The notes below the pieces were generated by a model. The model was not told the DNA's origin and made no database searches. It worked only from the letters and a program-made list of their open reading frames with translations. The translations under genes were made by a program, and so were the position numbers. 56,583 bases of DNA from positions 1 to 56,583 of IMG/VR virus record IMGVR_UViG_3300036790_000306, one strand, 5' to 3'. Shown piece after piece: positions 48,471 to 54,307 of the stretch (the stretch's first letter is position 1; each line of letters opens with the position of its first letter). This DNA is from a virus.

Positions 48471-49288
48471 CTACCTGTCGCGTTTCGCCGGCGCCAGACG
48501 ACGTGATGAGCGGAGCCGTCGCTTTTGCCGGCCGAAGCGACACGTCTTTCACCGCGGATAGCGACACGTCGATTCCGCCAGGTTCGCGACGCGTTTCTGG
48601 ATCCGCAAGCGACCCGTCGCGAGGATCCGACGTCGACGCGCGACGCTGCTTTTGGTGCCGAGCCGTCCTTCCTGCAGAGAAACGACGCGATTCGAAATTT
48701 TGCGGGAAGTCCTGCCGGCAGGCCTCGTGGAGATTTCTTGTCGGTCGCGCCGATATCGAAGCGACGGATCGGCCGATGACTTTCGCCTATGCCGATCCGC
48801 CGTATCCGGGCAAGTCCCACTACTACGCCGAGCGCCGCGAAGTCGATCATGCGTCGCTCCTCGAGAGACTGACGCGAAACTATCCCGATGGCTGGGCTCT
48901 CTCTACGTCGTCGGAGGCCTTGCGCGACGTTCTGTCGCTTTGTCCTCGAGGAGTACGCATCTGCGCGTGGTTTAAAGGGCCGCGCCACACGAAGAGCCGC
49001 CGCGCCCTGGTTTCATGGGAGCCGGTAATTGTCGCAGGTGGCCGTCCGTTACGGGTAGATGTCGTTCAGGACCTAAGCGACGGATTGGTCGCGGTCGGCC
49101 GATTCAGAACGTTCCCCGGCGCGATGATCGGAATGAAGCCGCCGGCATTCGCAGAGTGGATGTTCCGGCAGCTCGGGGCGTCGCGTGTCGATCGACTCGA
49201 CGACTTATTTCCCGGCAGTGGCGCGATCGGTCGCGCTTGGGCCCGCTACACGGATAAAGAATTGGCGATCGCGGGAAGCGACGCCTAG
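48467..49288 (+). CDS. DNA methyltransferase with N-terminal zinc finger
   Basis: A 273-residue protein from GTG 48467 (GTGA overlap). After a Ser/Asp-rich disordered stretch, a Cys4 zinc finger (C61, C64, C79, C83) precedes the catalytic DPPY (110-113, YADPPYPG) and the SAM-binding LFPGSGAIG (247-255), an N6-adenine/N4-cytosine type enzyme. It is compact and lacks an evident target-recognition domain; the zinc finger may do this. Likely protects phage DNA from restriction or marks it. Confidence 0.8.
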   Translation: MTTCRVSPAPDDVMSGAVAFAGRSDTSFTADSDTSIPPGSRRVSGSASDPSRGSDVDARRCFWCRAVLPAEKRRDSKFCGKSCRQASWRFLVGRADIEATDRPMTFAYADPPYPGKSHYYAERREVDHASLLERLTRNYPDGWALSTSSEALRDVLSLCPRGVRICAWFKGPRHTKSRRALVSWEPVIVAGGRPLRVDVVQDLSDGLVAVGRFRTFPGAMIGMKPPAFAEWMFRQLGASRVDRLDDLFPGSGAIGRAWARYTDKELAIAGSDA

Positions 49289-49310
49289 AAACGTTCTTCC
49301 CGGAAACACC

Positions 49311-49352
49311 TCGGCCCGCGCTCAAGTTTCGATGACGTGAAGCGCGGGCCGA
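49311..49352 (+). terminator. Perfect 12-bp hairpin after methyltransferase gene
   Basis: TCGGCCCGCGCT (49311-49322) pairs fully with 49341-49352 across an 18-nt loop. No T-run, so terminator activity is uncertain; a processed or protein-bound hairpin is possible. Confidence 0.55.
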
Positions 49353-49355
49353 AGA

Positions 49356-49586
49356 TTGGAACTACTCGTGACGTTGATCCCATCTTACCTCAACCCCGAT
49401 TGGAGCTTGGTGAAGCTCATGGTTCAGATGCTATGGAAGATCAGTTTAGGTACGGGAGCTGTTCTCTCGATTCCTTGTGTCTACGCTTCAGAGGCGTGGG
49501 GCAAATCACTTCGGGTCCCTGCCCCTCAACTTTCACGCGTCGTGGTCAAAGCGGAAAAGGCAAAGGCGAGAAAGGCGGTCGCGTAA
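49356..49586 (+). CDS. Doubtful small protein
   Basis: A 76-residue frame from TTG 49356, 3 nt after the hairpin. Its only support is the end EKAKARKAVA, encoded by a 34-bp repeat that also ends the next gene in the same frame. Residues 1-50 have no recognisable features. May be partly decayed. Confidence 0.3.
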   Translation: MELLVTLIPSYLNPDWSLVKLMVQMLWKISLGTGAVLSIPCVYASEAWGKSLRVPAPQLSRVVVKAEKAKARKAVA

Positions 49587-49784
49587 ATGGCGGATTCAGA
49601 TGTTTGCGAATGCGGAGACTACCGAAGTCAGCACGAGGGCGGTCACGGCGCCTGCAAAATATGCCGATGGAGCTCGGCTCCCTATGACGGATGCGTGAAG
49701 TTCCGACTCCCGCGCCAAAGAATTCAGGTACCAAAATTTCCCGAGCCTCGAAAGGCAAAGGCGAGAAAGGCGGTCGCGTAAATG
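49556..49784. repeat. 34-bp direct repeats bracketing one gene
   Basis: 49556-49589 and 49751-49784 are identical, 195 bp apart. Each encodes the C-terminal KAKARKAVA, the stop codon and the next ATG. The unit between them is exactly one gene, so recombination would add or remove it cleanly. Confidence 0.9.
49587..49781 (+). CDS. Small zinc-finger protein (cassette-like)
   Basis: A 64-residue protein. VCECGDYRSQHEGGHGACKIC and, later, DGCVKFRLP match a common phage zinc-finger pattern (CxCGD-x-x-S-x-H-x-x-G-x-G-x-C-x-x-C). Basic tail from the 34-bp repeat. The frame directly follows the preceding stop (TAAATG). Confidence 0.75.
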   Translation: MADSDVCECGDYRSQHEGGHGACKICRWSSAPYDGCVKFRLPRQRIQVPKFPEPRKAKARKAVA

Positions 49785-50150
49785 TCTGACGAACGCATTC
49801 ACGAAATCATCTCGGAGTCGTTTAAGAAAATCGACAACGATCCCCCCGAAGCGGCTTACGACGCCATCAAGAAGGCTCTCCGGGCGTGGCAGGGGAATGC
49901 GGAGCACGCGTTCCGCACCTTTTACATGATGAAAGACGATCCCGATGCCGCTAACGCCGCCGTCCAGATTTTGAAATCACTCGACCTCAAGTTGGGGAAA
50001 GAAGACCTGCCTACAACGCGAGACGTGCTTACAAAGCTGATGGGGAAGTTTGAAGAGGCAACCACAGATGGAGATTTGTCTGATATCAAGCAGGAAGATA
50101 TCGGCGGCGTGTACCTGTGGCTTCTATGGGCAACTGAGGCCTCGGCATGA
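49782..50150 (+). CDS. Hypothetical helical protein
   Basis: A 122-residue acidic, helix-rich protein (IHEIISESFKKIDNDPPEA, NAAVQILKSLDLKLGKEDL). Starts in the second copy of the 34-bp repeat; its stop overlaps the next ATG. No family recognised. Confidence 0.6.
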   Translation: MSDERIHEIISESFKKIDNDPPEAAYDAIKKALRAWQGNAEHAFRTFYMMKDDPDAANAAVQILKSLDLKLGKEDLPTTRDVLTKLMGKFEEATTDGDLSDIKQEDIGGVYLWLLWATEASA

Positions 50151-50350
50151 CCGAGCACTACTCCAAGCAAACCGTCTCCGTCTCCGCCTTCTGCTCGAAG
50201 TGCAACAAGTCAACTGAGCACCGGGTAGACCACGGAAGAAAAGGCCCATGCCTTCGCTGCGTTGAAAAGCTGCAAGCCGATTTCACCTACCACGAGCAGG
50301 AGAAGCGCAAAGAGCAAAGGCAGGGAGTTCTGTTCAGGAGTGCATTTTGA
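50147..50350 (+). CDS. Small zinc-ribbon protein
   Basis: A 67-residue protein: FCSKCNKSTEHRV and GPCLRCVEKL give CX2C-X16-CX2C, then a charged helix. Typical of the many small zinc proteins in this operon. ATGA-coupled to the gene before. Confidence 0.7.
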   Translation: MTEHYSKQTVSVSAFCSKCNKSTEHRVDHGRKGPCLRCVEKLQADFTYHEQEKRKEQRQGVLFRSAF

Positions 50351-50361
50351 AAGGAGCAACG

Positions 50362-50751
50362 ATGGCGAAGTTTCGTAAGAAGCCGATTGTAATTGACGCA
50401 TCGCAGTGGTTTAAGAATGGCGATCATCAGAAGGACGGGACGGAGCGATTTCCGCCAAAAGCACCCACTGATGGGCGCGCAACGGGTGCTCCCACTGATC
50501 CCCGCTATACCGGAGAATTTGCCGGGGAGTTACTTGAGGGGAAAATTGTTCGCTATTTTCGGCGTCCCGACGTTCCCGGCGAAACTCCGTGTAAGCATTG
50601 CGGGAACACGATGCACGTTCACGGCTGGATTGACACGAAAGAAGGCGGTCACATTGTCTGCCCCGGCGACTGGATCATCACCGGAGTTCAGGGCGAGAAC
50701 TATCCCTGCAAGCCGGACATTTTCGTCGCGACTTACGAAGCGGTCGGGTAA
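50362..50751 (+). CDS. Conserved phage protein (FRKKPIVIDASQW type)
   Basis: A 129-residue protein. ATG 50362 is preceded by AAAGGAG; the frame opens slightly earlier. The start FRKKPIVIDASQW and the end GENYPCKPDIFVATYEAV bracket a central GGHIVCPGDWIITGV, a widely distributed small phage protein of unknown function. An internal CKHCGNTMHVHG adds a possible zinc site. Confidence 0.85.
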   Translation: MAKFRKKPIVIDASQWFKNGDHQKDGTERFPPKAPTDGRATGAPTDPRYTGEFAGELLEGKIVRYFRRPDVPGETPCKHCGNTMHVHGWIDTKEGGHIVCPGDWIITGVQGENYPCKPDIFVATYEAVG

Positions 50752-50755
50752 CGAG

Positions 50756-50857
50756 ATGGCGCGAGAGGACGGCCCGGTCAAATACTTCTGGGAAATTGCG
50801 GTTTCGACTCGGGCAGGGGCTCGCGCCTTTATTTTCTACGGAGCAGGGACCGCATGA
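50756..50857 (+). CDS. Micro protein, uncertain
   Basis: A 33-residue frame (ATG 50756) 4 nt after the previous stop, ending in an ATGA overlap with the next. Sequence KYFWEIAVSTRAGARAFIFYG may be a short amphipathic peptide. Confidence 0.45.
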   Translation: MAREDGPVKYFWEIAVSTRAGARAFIFYGAGTA

Positions 50858-51102
50858 CACAAGAACAGTGGGATGGGTCCCTACCCACAAACAGCGTGGA
50901 GACGGCCATGAGCGGAGGGGCGTGGAATCGTTTTCTGAGAATGCGAATGCAAATGTTTTACGGCACCGGAGACGTTCAGGTTGGCGGCTGGCGCGAGCGA
51001 ATGGATCGTGTTGATGAGGTTCTCGTGAAACTCGCGATGAGCAAATCGTGTGAGGGTAGGGACCCATCCCATCGGCCCTCGCTCAAAGCAACCGAGGCAT
51101 AG
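50854..51102 (+). CDS. Hypothetical protein bounded by inverted repeats
   Basis: An 82-residue protein from ATG 50854 (ATGA overlap). A basic helical middle (WNRFLRMRMQMFYG; WRERMDRVDEVLVKLA). The first and last ten codons contain the two arms of an 18-bp inverted repeat (reading WDGSLPT and GRDPSHR). No family recognised. Confidence 0.55.
   Translation: MTQEQWDGSLPTNSVETAMSGGAWNRFLRMRMQMFYGTGDVQVGGWRERMDRVDEVLVKLAMSKSCEGRDPSHRPSLKATEA
50869..51071. repeat. 18-bp inverted repeats flanking a small gene
   Basis: TGGGATGGGTCCCTACCC at 50869-50886 has its exact reverse complement at 51054-51071. The 167-bp interior could invert or form a long stem; or the ends could be a small mobile unit. Confidence 0.9.
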
Positions 51103-51105
51103 ACT

Positions 51106-51435
51106 ATGACCATCGACGGCTTAGTAACTCAATTTGAAGAGATCGGCTTGCGCGACTTCTCCTCCAAGGTTCAGATGCGGATCATGCTTCGTGTCTTGGG
51201 CGAGCAGGTCTCGGAAATCCGGCTCTCCGGCAACCGGCGATTACTCGACGCGACCGACTTCGCCGAATTGCTTCTCACCCTCGCCGACCGGATGCACATG
51301 CCCAATGTTCCGCCGCGAACGGTGCTGCAAGCCTTCTGCCCTCACTGCGGACACATCCACGAAAAGTCTGACTGTTGCGGGGTCTCCATGGGCGGAGCTG
51401 GGGCGTGCGACTGCAAGGCGGAGGTCACAGCATGA
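51106..51435 (+). CDS. Zinc-binding small protein
   Basis: A 109-residue protein. Helical N-terminal two thirds, then FCPHCGHIHEKSDCCG and ACDCKAE, a cysteine-rich end that could hold one or two zinc ions. ATGA overlap with the next gene. Function unknown. Confidence 0.65.
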   Translation: MTIDGLVTQFEEIGLRDFSSKVQMRIMLRVLGEQVSEIRLSGNRRLLDATDFAELLLTLADRMHMPNVPPRTVLQAFCPHCGHIHEKSDCCGVSMGGAGACDCKAEVTA

Positions 51436-51638
51436 GCGTGGTTCCAAAAGTGACGATGCAGATGTTGATTGATGCGGGCTTTAATGCGTTCGGCCTGCAA
51501 TTGTTCGCGGAAAGTTTCGCCGGAAGAATCGATCCCAAGAATCCGGATGGCGGACTTCCCTTCTCATTCTCGTTTCGCGGGCTGCGGTTCACAGTCGAGC
51601 GCGAACCTGGCGAAGAAATCGACACGGCACATCACTAG
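51432..51638 (+). CDS. Hypothetical protein
   Basis: A 68-residue protein (ATG 51432, ATGA overlap). Helix (VTMQMLIDAGFNAFGLQLFAES) then a strand pair (PFSFSFRGLRFTVERE). Small alpha-beta domain, no family recognised. Confidence 0.6.
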   Translation: MSVVPKVTMQMLIDAGFNAFGLQLFAESFAGRIDPKNPDGGLPFSFSFRGLRFTVEREPGEEIDTAHH

Positions 51639-51640
51639 CC

Positions 51641-51934
51641 ATGTGCCTCAAGATGCAATTCGCGGACGGCACCGTTGGTATCATCTGCGGGACGAGGCAA
51701 AAAGTGCGCTACTGCTCATGCGGACGGGCTTCCGATTTCCTCTGCGATTGGAAGATGAAAGAAAAGAAACCCGGCACCTGTGACCGCCCAGTCTGCAAAT
51801 CTCACGCCCAGCAAGTCGGCCCGGACAAGCACCTCTGCCAAGAGCACCGCAAAGCCTATGCCGATTGGTTGAAACGTCACCCCGAAGGCTTTTCGACGAA
51901 GCCCGCCGATCCCGCGCAGTTATCCCTTCTCTAA
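51641..51934 (+). CDS. Conserved phage zinc-binding protein
   Basis: A 97-residue protein. YCSCGRASDFLCDW, T-C-D-R-P-V-C-K-S-H and KHLCQEHRKAYADW form the C-x-C...C-D-W...C-x(4)-C-x-x-H...C-x-x-H pattern that recurs in phage genomes, probably binding two zincs. Last plus-strand gene before the structured RNA region. Confidence 0.85.
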   Translation: MCLKMQFADGTVGIICGTRQKVRYCSCGRASDFLCDWKMKEKKPGTCDRPVCKSHAQQVGPDKHLCQEHRKAYADWLKRHPEGFSTKPADPAQLSLL

Positions 51935-51980
51935 AGCGGCGCGGCCCACGAAAAAAGATGATCCTCGCAGAGACTCAAGA

Positions 51981-51986
51981 TATAAT
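51981..51986 (+). promoter_or_regulatory. Consensus -10 (TATAAT) for structured RNA
   Basis: A perfect TATAAT preceded by an A6 tract about 25 bp upstream. No good -35 is found at 16-18 bp. Transcription would start near 51993 and enter the structured noncoding region. Confidence 0.5.
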
Positions 51987-51989
51987 ACG

Positions 51990-52195
51990 CAAGTAGGGTA
52001 TGAGCCTATGAAGGCTCCCCCCGCTGTAAAGCGAAGGGGGCCTTCACGGCTGTGGCTGAAAGAGTGTGACCTCTAGCAACCACGAGGGTGAGGATAATTA
52101 GCATCCTCGCCTCCTTCCAGTCGTAAATTTGCCGTCTCACGACGACAGCGACTGGAAACCCTGGGTCAGGCGGGCTACGATAAGTAGCCCGCCTC
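51990..52195 (+). ncRNA. Candidate structured noncoding RNA
   Basis: About 200 bases with no protein frame but a series of helices: GAAGGC/C-rich arm with GGGGGCCTTC (about 52008-52044), GGTGAGGAT/ATCCTCGCC (about 52087-52111), CCAGTCG/CGACTGG (about 52118-52156), and a perfect 10-bp end hairpin GGCGGGCTAC-GATAA-GTAGCCCGCC (52169-52193). AGGGT near 51996 could pair with ACCCT near 52158 to close the domain. Bounded by a TATAAT and the end hairpin. Function unknown; could also be a leader or convergent terminator region. Confidence 0.55.
52169..52193. terminator. Perfect hairpin between convergent operons
   Basis: A 10-bp stem with GATAA loop separates the plus-strand operon and RNA from the minus-strand operon ending at 52200. 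No T-run on either side, so a bidirectional terminator is only probable. Confidence 0.5.
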
Positions 52196-52199
52196 CGAT

Positions 52200-52394
52200 T
52201 TAAATCTTCTCGTAAACACCTTTCTCCCCAACGACACGACGAAATTCTGGATTCTTGCCCCTCGACATGACTTCCCTTCCGTCCGGGTACAGGCGCACGG
52301 CTCCATTGAGGATGAGTTCGTAGCGCAGGGATGACGGCTTTGGTTCACGCTTCCACTGGTAGGGGGAACGGGGGATGGGGCGGCGGCGGATCAT
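52200..52394 (-). CDS. Small basic protein, last of minus operon
   Basis: A 64-residue protein on the minus strand, ATGA-coupled to the 52391 gene. Basic start MIRRRPIPRSPYQWKRE and a beta-rich remainder (YELILNGAVRLYPDGREV). The first ten codons exist as a second copy at 52694-52724. No family recognised. Confidence 0.6.
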   Translation of the reverse strand: MIRRRPIPRSPYQWKREPKPSSLRYELILNGAVRLYPDGREVMSRGKNPEFRRVVGEKGVYEKI

Positions 52395-52657
52395 GGCTGG
52401 CTTAGTTTTCGGACTTGAATCACGTCGCCGACGAGAACCTGCTCGAATCGTTGCGAGGCTAATGCATTCGGCGGAAGGCCCGTCAACCGCCCCTCTTCAT
52501 TGCAGTATGCGATTGGACGGGAGTGCGGAACGTGTTCGATGTATCCGCCGACCAACTTCTGCAATTCTGCGAGGGTGAACTTTTTCCCATCGGCGGGCTT
52601 AACCTCTTCGGCCATATCAGCGCCGACGCGATACAGAAAACCAATTTCAACTTTCAT
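52391..52657 (-). CDS. DUF3846-like protein
   Basis: An 88-residue protein on the minus strand. Start ATG 52657 is supported by GAGG 7 nt upstream; two earlier ATG codons are possible. KFTLAELQKLVGGYIEHVP, then YCNEEGRLTGLPPNALAS and VGDVIQV match the DUF3846 pattern seen in phages and plasmids. Function unknown. Confidence 0.75.
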   Translation of the reverse strand: MKVEIGFLYRVGADMAEEVKPADGKKFTLAELQKLVGGYIEHVPHSRPIAYCNEEGRLTGLPPNALASQRFEQVLVGDVIQVRKLSQP

Positions 52658-52679
52658 GGTCATCCTCAGTGGGTGCAAG

Positions 52680-52724
52680 TTAGAAAAGCGTTTGGGAACG
52701 GGGGATGGGGCGGCGACGGATCAT
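52680..52724 (-). pseudogene. 14-codon stub duplicating the start of the 52394 gene
   Basis: A 31-bp copy (52694-52724, one mismatch to 52364-52394) reproduces the codons M-I-R-R-R-P-I-P-R-S and then runs into a stop. It is ATGA-coupled to the 52721 gene, exactly as the intact gene is coupled to 52391. A remnant of gene duplication or deletion. Confidence 0.6.
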
Positions 52725-52978
52725 TTTGCTTCCAAGATTTGACGCACGATTCGGCGAAGTTCGGCGCGGGTGCGCGTGGCGAGTAGCTTGCGATTGTTTT
52801 CCGGCGACCGAGAGCCCTTGTGGGCCTGGCGCCAAGTGCCTAGCCACTTCCGGAGATAATCGGCGGACAGCGTAAGAAGTTCAATTTCGCCGCCACCCCC
52901 GCAAGCCCAACACGGAAGATAGTCTGGGCCGACTGCGCCTTCACCTTTGCATTCGGAACAGCTATAAACATCGGGCAT
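52721..52978 (-). CDS. DnaJ-type zinc-finger small protein
   Basis: An 85-residue protein on the minus strand. ATG 52978 is chosen because AAAGGAG precedes it. CSECKGEGAVGP and CWACGGGGE are two CxxCxGxG-like motifs as in the DnaJ Cys-rich domain, followed by a basic helical end (YLRKWLGTWRQAHKG). Likely zinc-binding; a partner or chaperone role is not shown. Confidence 0.75.
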   Translation of the reverse strand: MPDVYSCSECKGEGAVGPDYLPCWACGGGGEIELLTLSADYLRKWLGTWRQAHKGSRSPENNRKLLATRTRAELRRIVRQILEAK

Positions 52979-53298
52979 GGTTTCTCCTTTCAAGGGAACG
53001 GGGAATGAGCCTTTGTCGAAAGGGCATAGTGAACTTTCTCGGGGAATTCGTCCGTCACGGTGAAGTCGTCAGGCGATCTCGAAGGTTTTACGCGTCCCCA
53101 TCCTCCAGTTCGGGGTTGCCTGATACGCTGGAATTTCGTTTCCCCGGGGTTCAGGGAGTGCCGGAACGTCCCCCCTCTTGCTTCTGACACTCCCCTGATT
53201 TTCCCGGTTGCTCTGGCAACTAACCCAAATCCTCCTTTCCCCTGGTTGAAACCGAAAGGGTGATTTGGTGGTGCTTTCGGCGGTGGACTGCCGAAACG
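52979..53298. other. 320-bp region, no confident gene
   Basis: A minus-strand frame 52990-53190 (66 residues) is open but has unlikely composition and no ribosome site; its end repeats part of the 52694-52724 repeat. Plus-strand frames look spurious. I see no promoter. Confidence 0.4.
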
Positions 53299-53487
53299 TT
53301 AGGCTCCGTGCGCTTTGGCTTCACCGCGCATACAGAGTTCCGCATCAAGCAGCCGTGCCTGACGAATGCGGTCGAGAGCCGCTTCTGCGAAGAAAGTATC
53401 GACGCGGCGAATCTGCTCGTCTATTGCCGCGCCGAGCACCTGCGAGAAATCGGGGTGGGAGAAAACTGGTAGAGTGCTCTGAGCCAT
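53299..53487 (-). CDS. Small protein, first of minus operon
   Basis: A 62-residue protein on the minus strand with a strong AGGAGG 8 nt before ATG 53487. Helical (FSQVLGAAIDEQIRRVDTFFAEAALDRIRQARLLDAEL), acidic and basic in turn; no HTH. As first gene of the operon controlled by the 53565-53593 promoter it could be an early regulator or antirepressor. No family recognised. Confidence 0.65.
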   Translation of the reverse strand: MAQSTLPVFSHPDFSQVLGAAIDEQIRRVDTFFAEAALDRIRQARLLDAELCMRGEAKAHGA

Positions 53488-53525
53488 TGAAGCCTCCTGT
53501 TAGGCTTTGGTTGGTTAGGGCTGAT

Positions 53526-53544
53526 CGGGTGCTTCTAACACCCG
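53526..53544. other. Leader hairpin of the minus operon
   Basis: CGGGTG...CACCCG (6-bp stem, 7-nt loop) lies in the predicted 70-nt leader of the minus-strand operon, between promoter and AGGAGG. Possible attenuator or stability element. Confidence 0.4.
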
Positions 53545-53564
53545 GTCTGCCCGTCTACACAGGA

Positions 53565-53593
53565 ATCCTTGCACCTAGCCTGCTAGGTGTCAA
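53565..53593 (-). promoter_or_regulatory. Minus-strand promoter with operator in the spacer
   Basis: Perfect TTGACA -35 (53588-53593, minus strand), 17-bp spacer, AAGGAT -10 (53565-53570). The palindrome CACCTAGC-CT-GCTAGGTG (53572-53589) fills the spacer, so a bound repressor would block polymerase. Drives the 53487-52200 operon. Confidence 0.7.
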
Positions 53594-53612
53594 GCGTAAA
53601 GTGCGGCTCCCC

Positions 53613-53641
53613 TTGCATTCCTAGCCAGCTAGGTGTAACTT
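53613..53641 (+). promoter_or_regulatory. Plus-strand promoter with second operator in the spacer
   Basis: TTGCAT (53613-53618), 17-bp spacer, TAACTT (53636-53641), then 7 nt to ATG 53649: leaderless. The operator CCTAGC-CA-GCTAGG (53620-53633) fills the spacer. It shares the flanks CCTTGCA and TGT with the site at 53572, so both are bound by one regulator. Confidence 0.7.
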
Positions 53642-53648
53642 CTTGCGC

Positions 53649-53804
53649 ATGGACGTTCGAGAAATGGCCCGGCTAGGCGGATTGGCCCGTACAGCCTCGA
53701 TGACGGCCGCAGAGCGCCGGAAGCTCGCTATCAAGGCGTCCAAGGCTGCCGCCGCCGCTCGCACCAAGAAAGCGAAGCAAAAGAAGGCCAAGAAGTCGGC
53801 CTGA
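53649..53804 (+). CDS. Small basic protein, GGLAR family
   Basis: A 51-residue protein: MDVREMARLGGLARTAS, then AAERRKLAIKASKAA and a Lys-rich tail (KKAKQKKAKKSA). Related in pattern to the 44248 product. Leaderless start. Its place right at the operator region would suit a regulator binding the CCTAGC sites, but no HTH is evident and DNA binding is only inferred from charge. Confidence 0.7.
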   Translation: MDVREMARLGGLARTASMTAAERRKLAIKASKAAAAARTKKAKQKKAKKSA

Positions 53805-53936
53805 TGTTTGCCCTACAGACGAGGTACGATCGTGAACTCCGTGAAAAGCGCCAAGAAATCTGCGATCGCACACAGTAGGGCAAGCCATCCACAGCTATAC
53901 GTTAGAATTCCGGGCCACGACTGGCGAGGTCCGAGA

Positions 53937-54044
53937 ATGGCGAAGGCCAGCATCCGCATAAAGTCTGGCGAATATCAATATCTCACCTGGCGCGATGGCG
54001 ACCAGGTCCGTACCTTCTACCTCGGGAAAAAGCGCCAATCTTGA
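53937..54044 (+). CDS. Small DUF6788-like protein
   Basis: A 35-residue product from ATG 53937 with GAGG 7 nt upstream; a longer frame from 53808 is less likely. IRIKSGEYQYLTWRDGDQVRTFYLGK has the 'G-x-Y-x-Y-x-x-x-R-x-G-x-x-V-x-x-x-Y-L-G-K' strand pattern of a widely spread small domain. Function unknown. Confidence 0.6.
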   Translation: MAKASIRIKSGEYQYLTWRDGDQVRTFYLGKKRQS

Positions 54045-54307
54045 CCAACGCTTGCAGCTCGCCGGCGCCGGCGATCGCGCTCCTCGAGGAGATCGAGGCC
54101 TCGGATCCGTGTAGGTCAAAAACGAGTGTTCCGACCTAAAGTCCTTACTCGTTGGTAACTTGCTTCACTTCCCTGCTCAATCCTACTCTCCGAACTGGTT
54201 TCGAATCCGGCGGCTCTCTCCGCCACACGCCAGTCGATGCCTGGCATCAAAGCACATTCCCGCAACCTGGGGAGTAGTGCGTCCTTCCAAAGAATAACTC
54301 AAAACTT
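54045..54307. other. Noncoding region with pseudoknot and tRNA-end-like sequence
   Basis: No gene is seen. TAGGTC (54112-54117) can pair with GACCTA (54133-54138) and AACGAGT (54121-54127) with ACTCGTT (54147-54153); the two stems interleave as an H-type pseudoknot. At about 54198-54225 is a TTTCGAATCC followed by CTCTCTCCGCCA, like the 3' end of a tRNA-Ser gene but with wrong spacing, so not a tRNA; it is a possible attP. GATGCC-T-GGCATC (54236-54248) is operator-like. Confidence 0.4.

Noticed and set aside
52990-53190. 66-residue minus-strand gene in the early operon
   Set aside because: No ribosome site, odd composition, and its end is part of a local DNA repeat; left as unresolved noncoding.
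54175-54230. Possible tRNA-Ser gene
   Set aside because: The T-loop-like TTCGAAT and CCGCCA end are present, but stem spacing is wrong on both strands and no matching acceptor 5' half exists.
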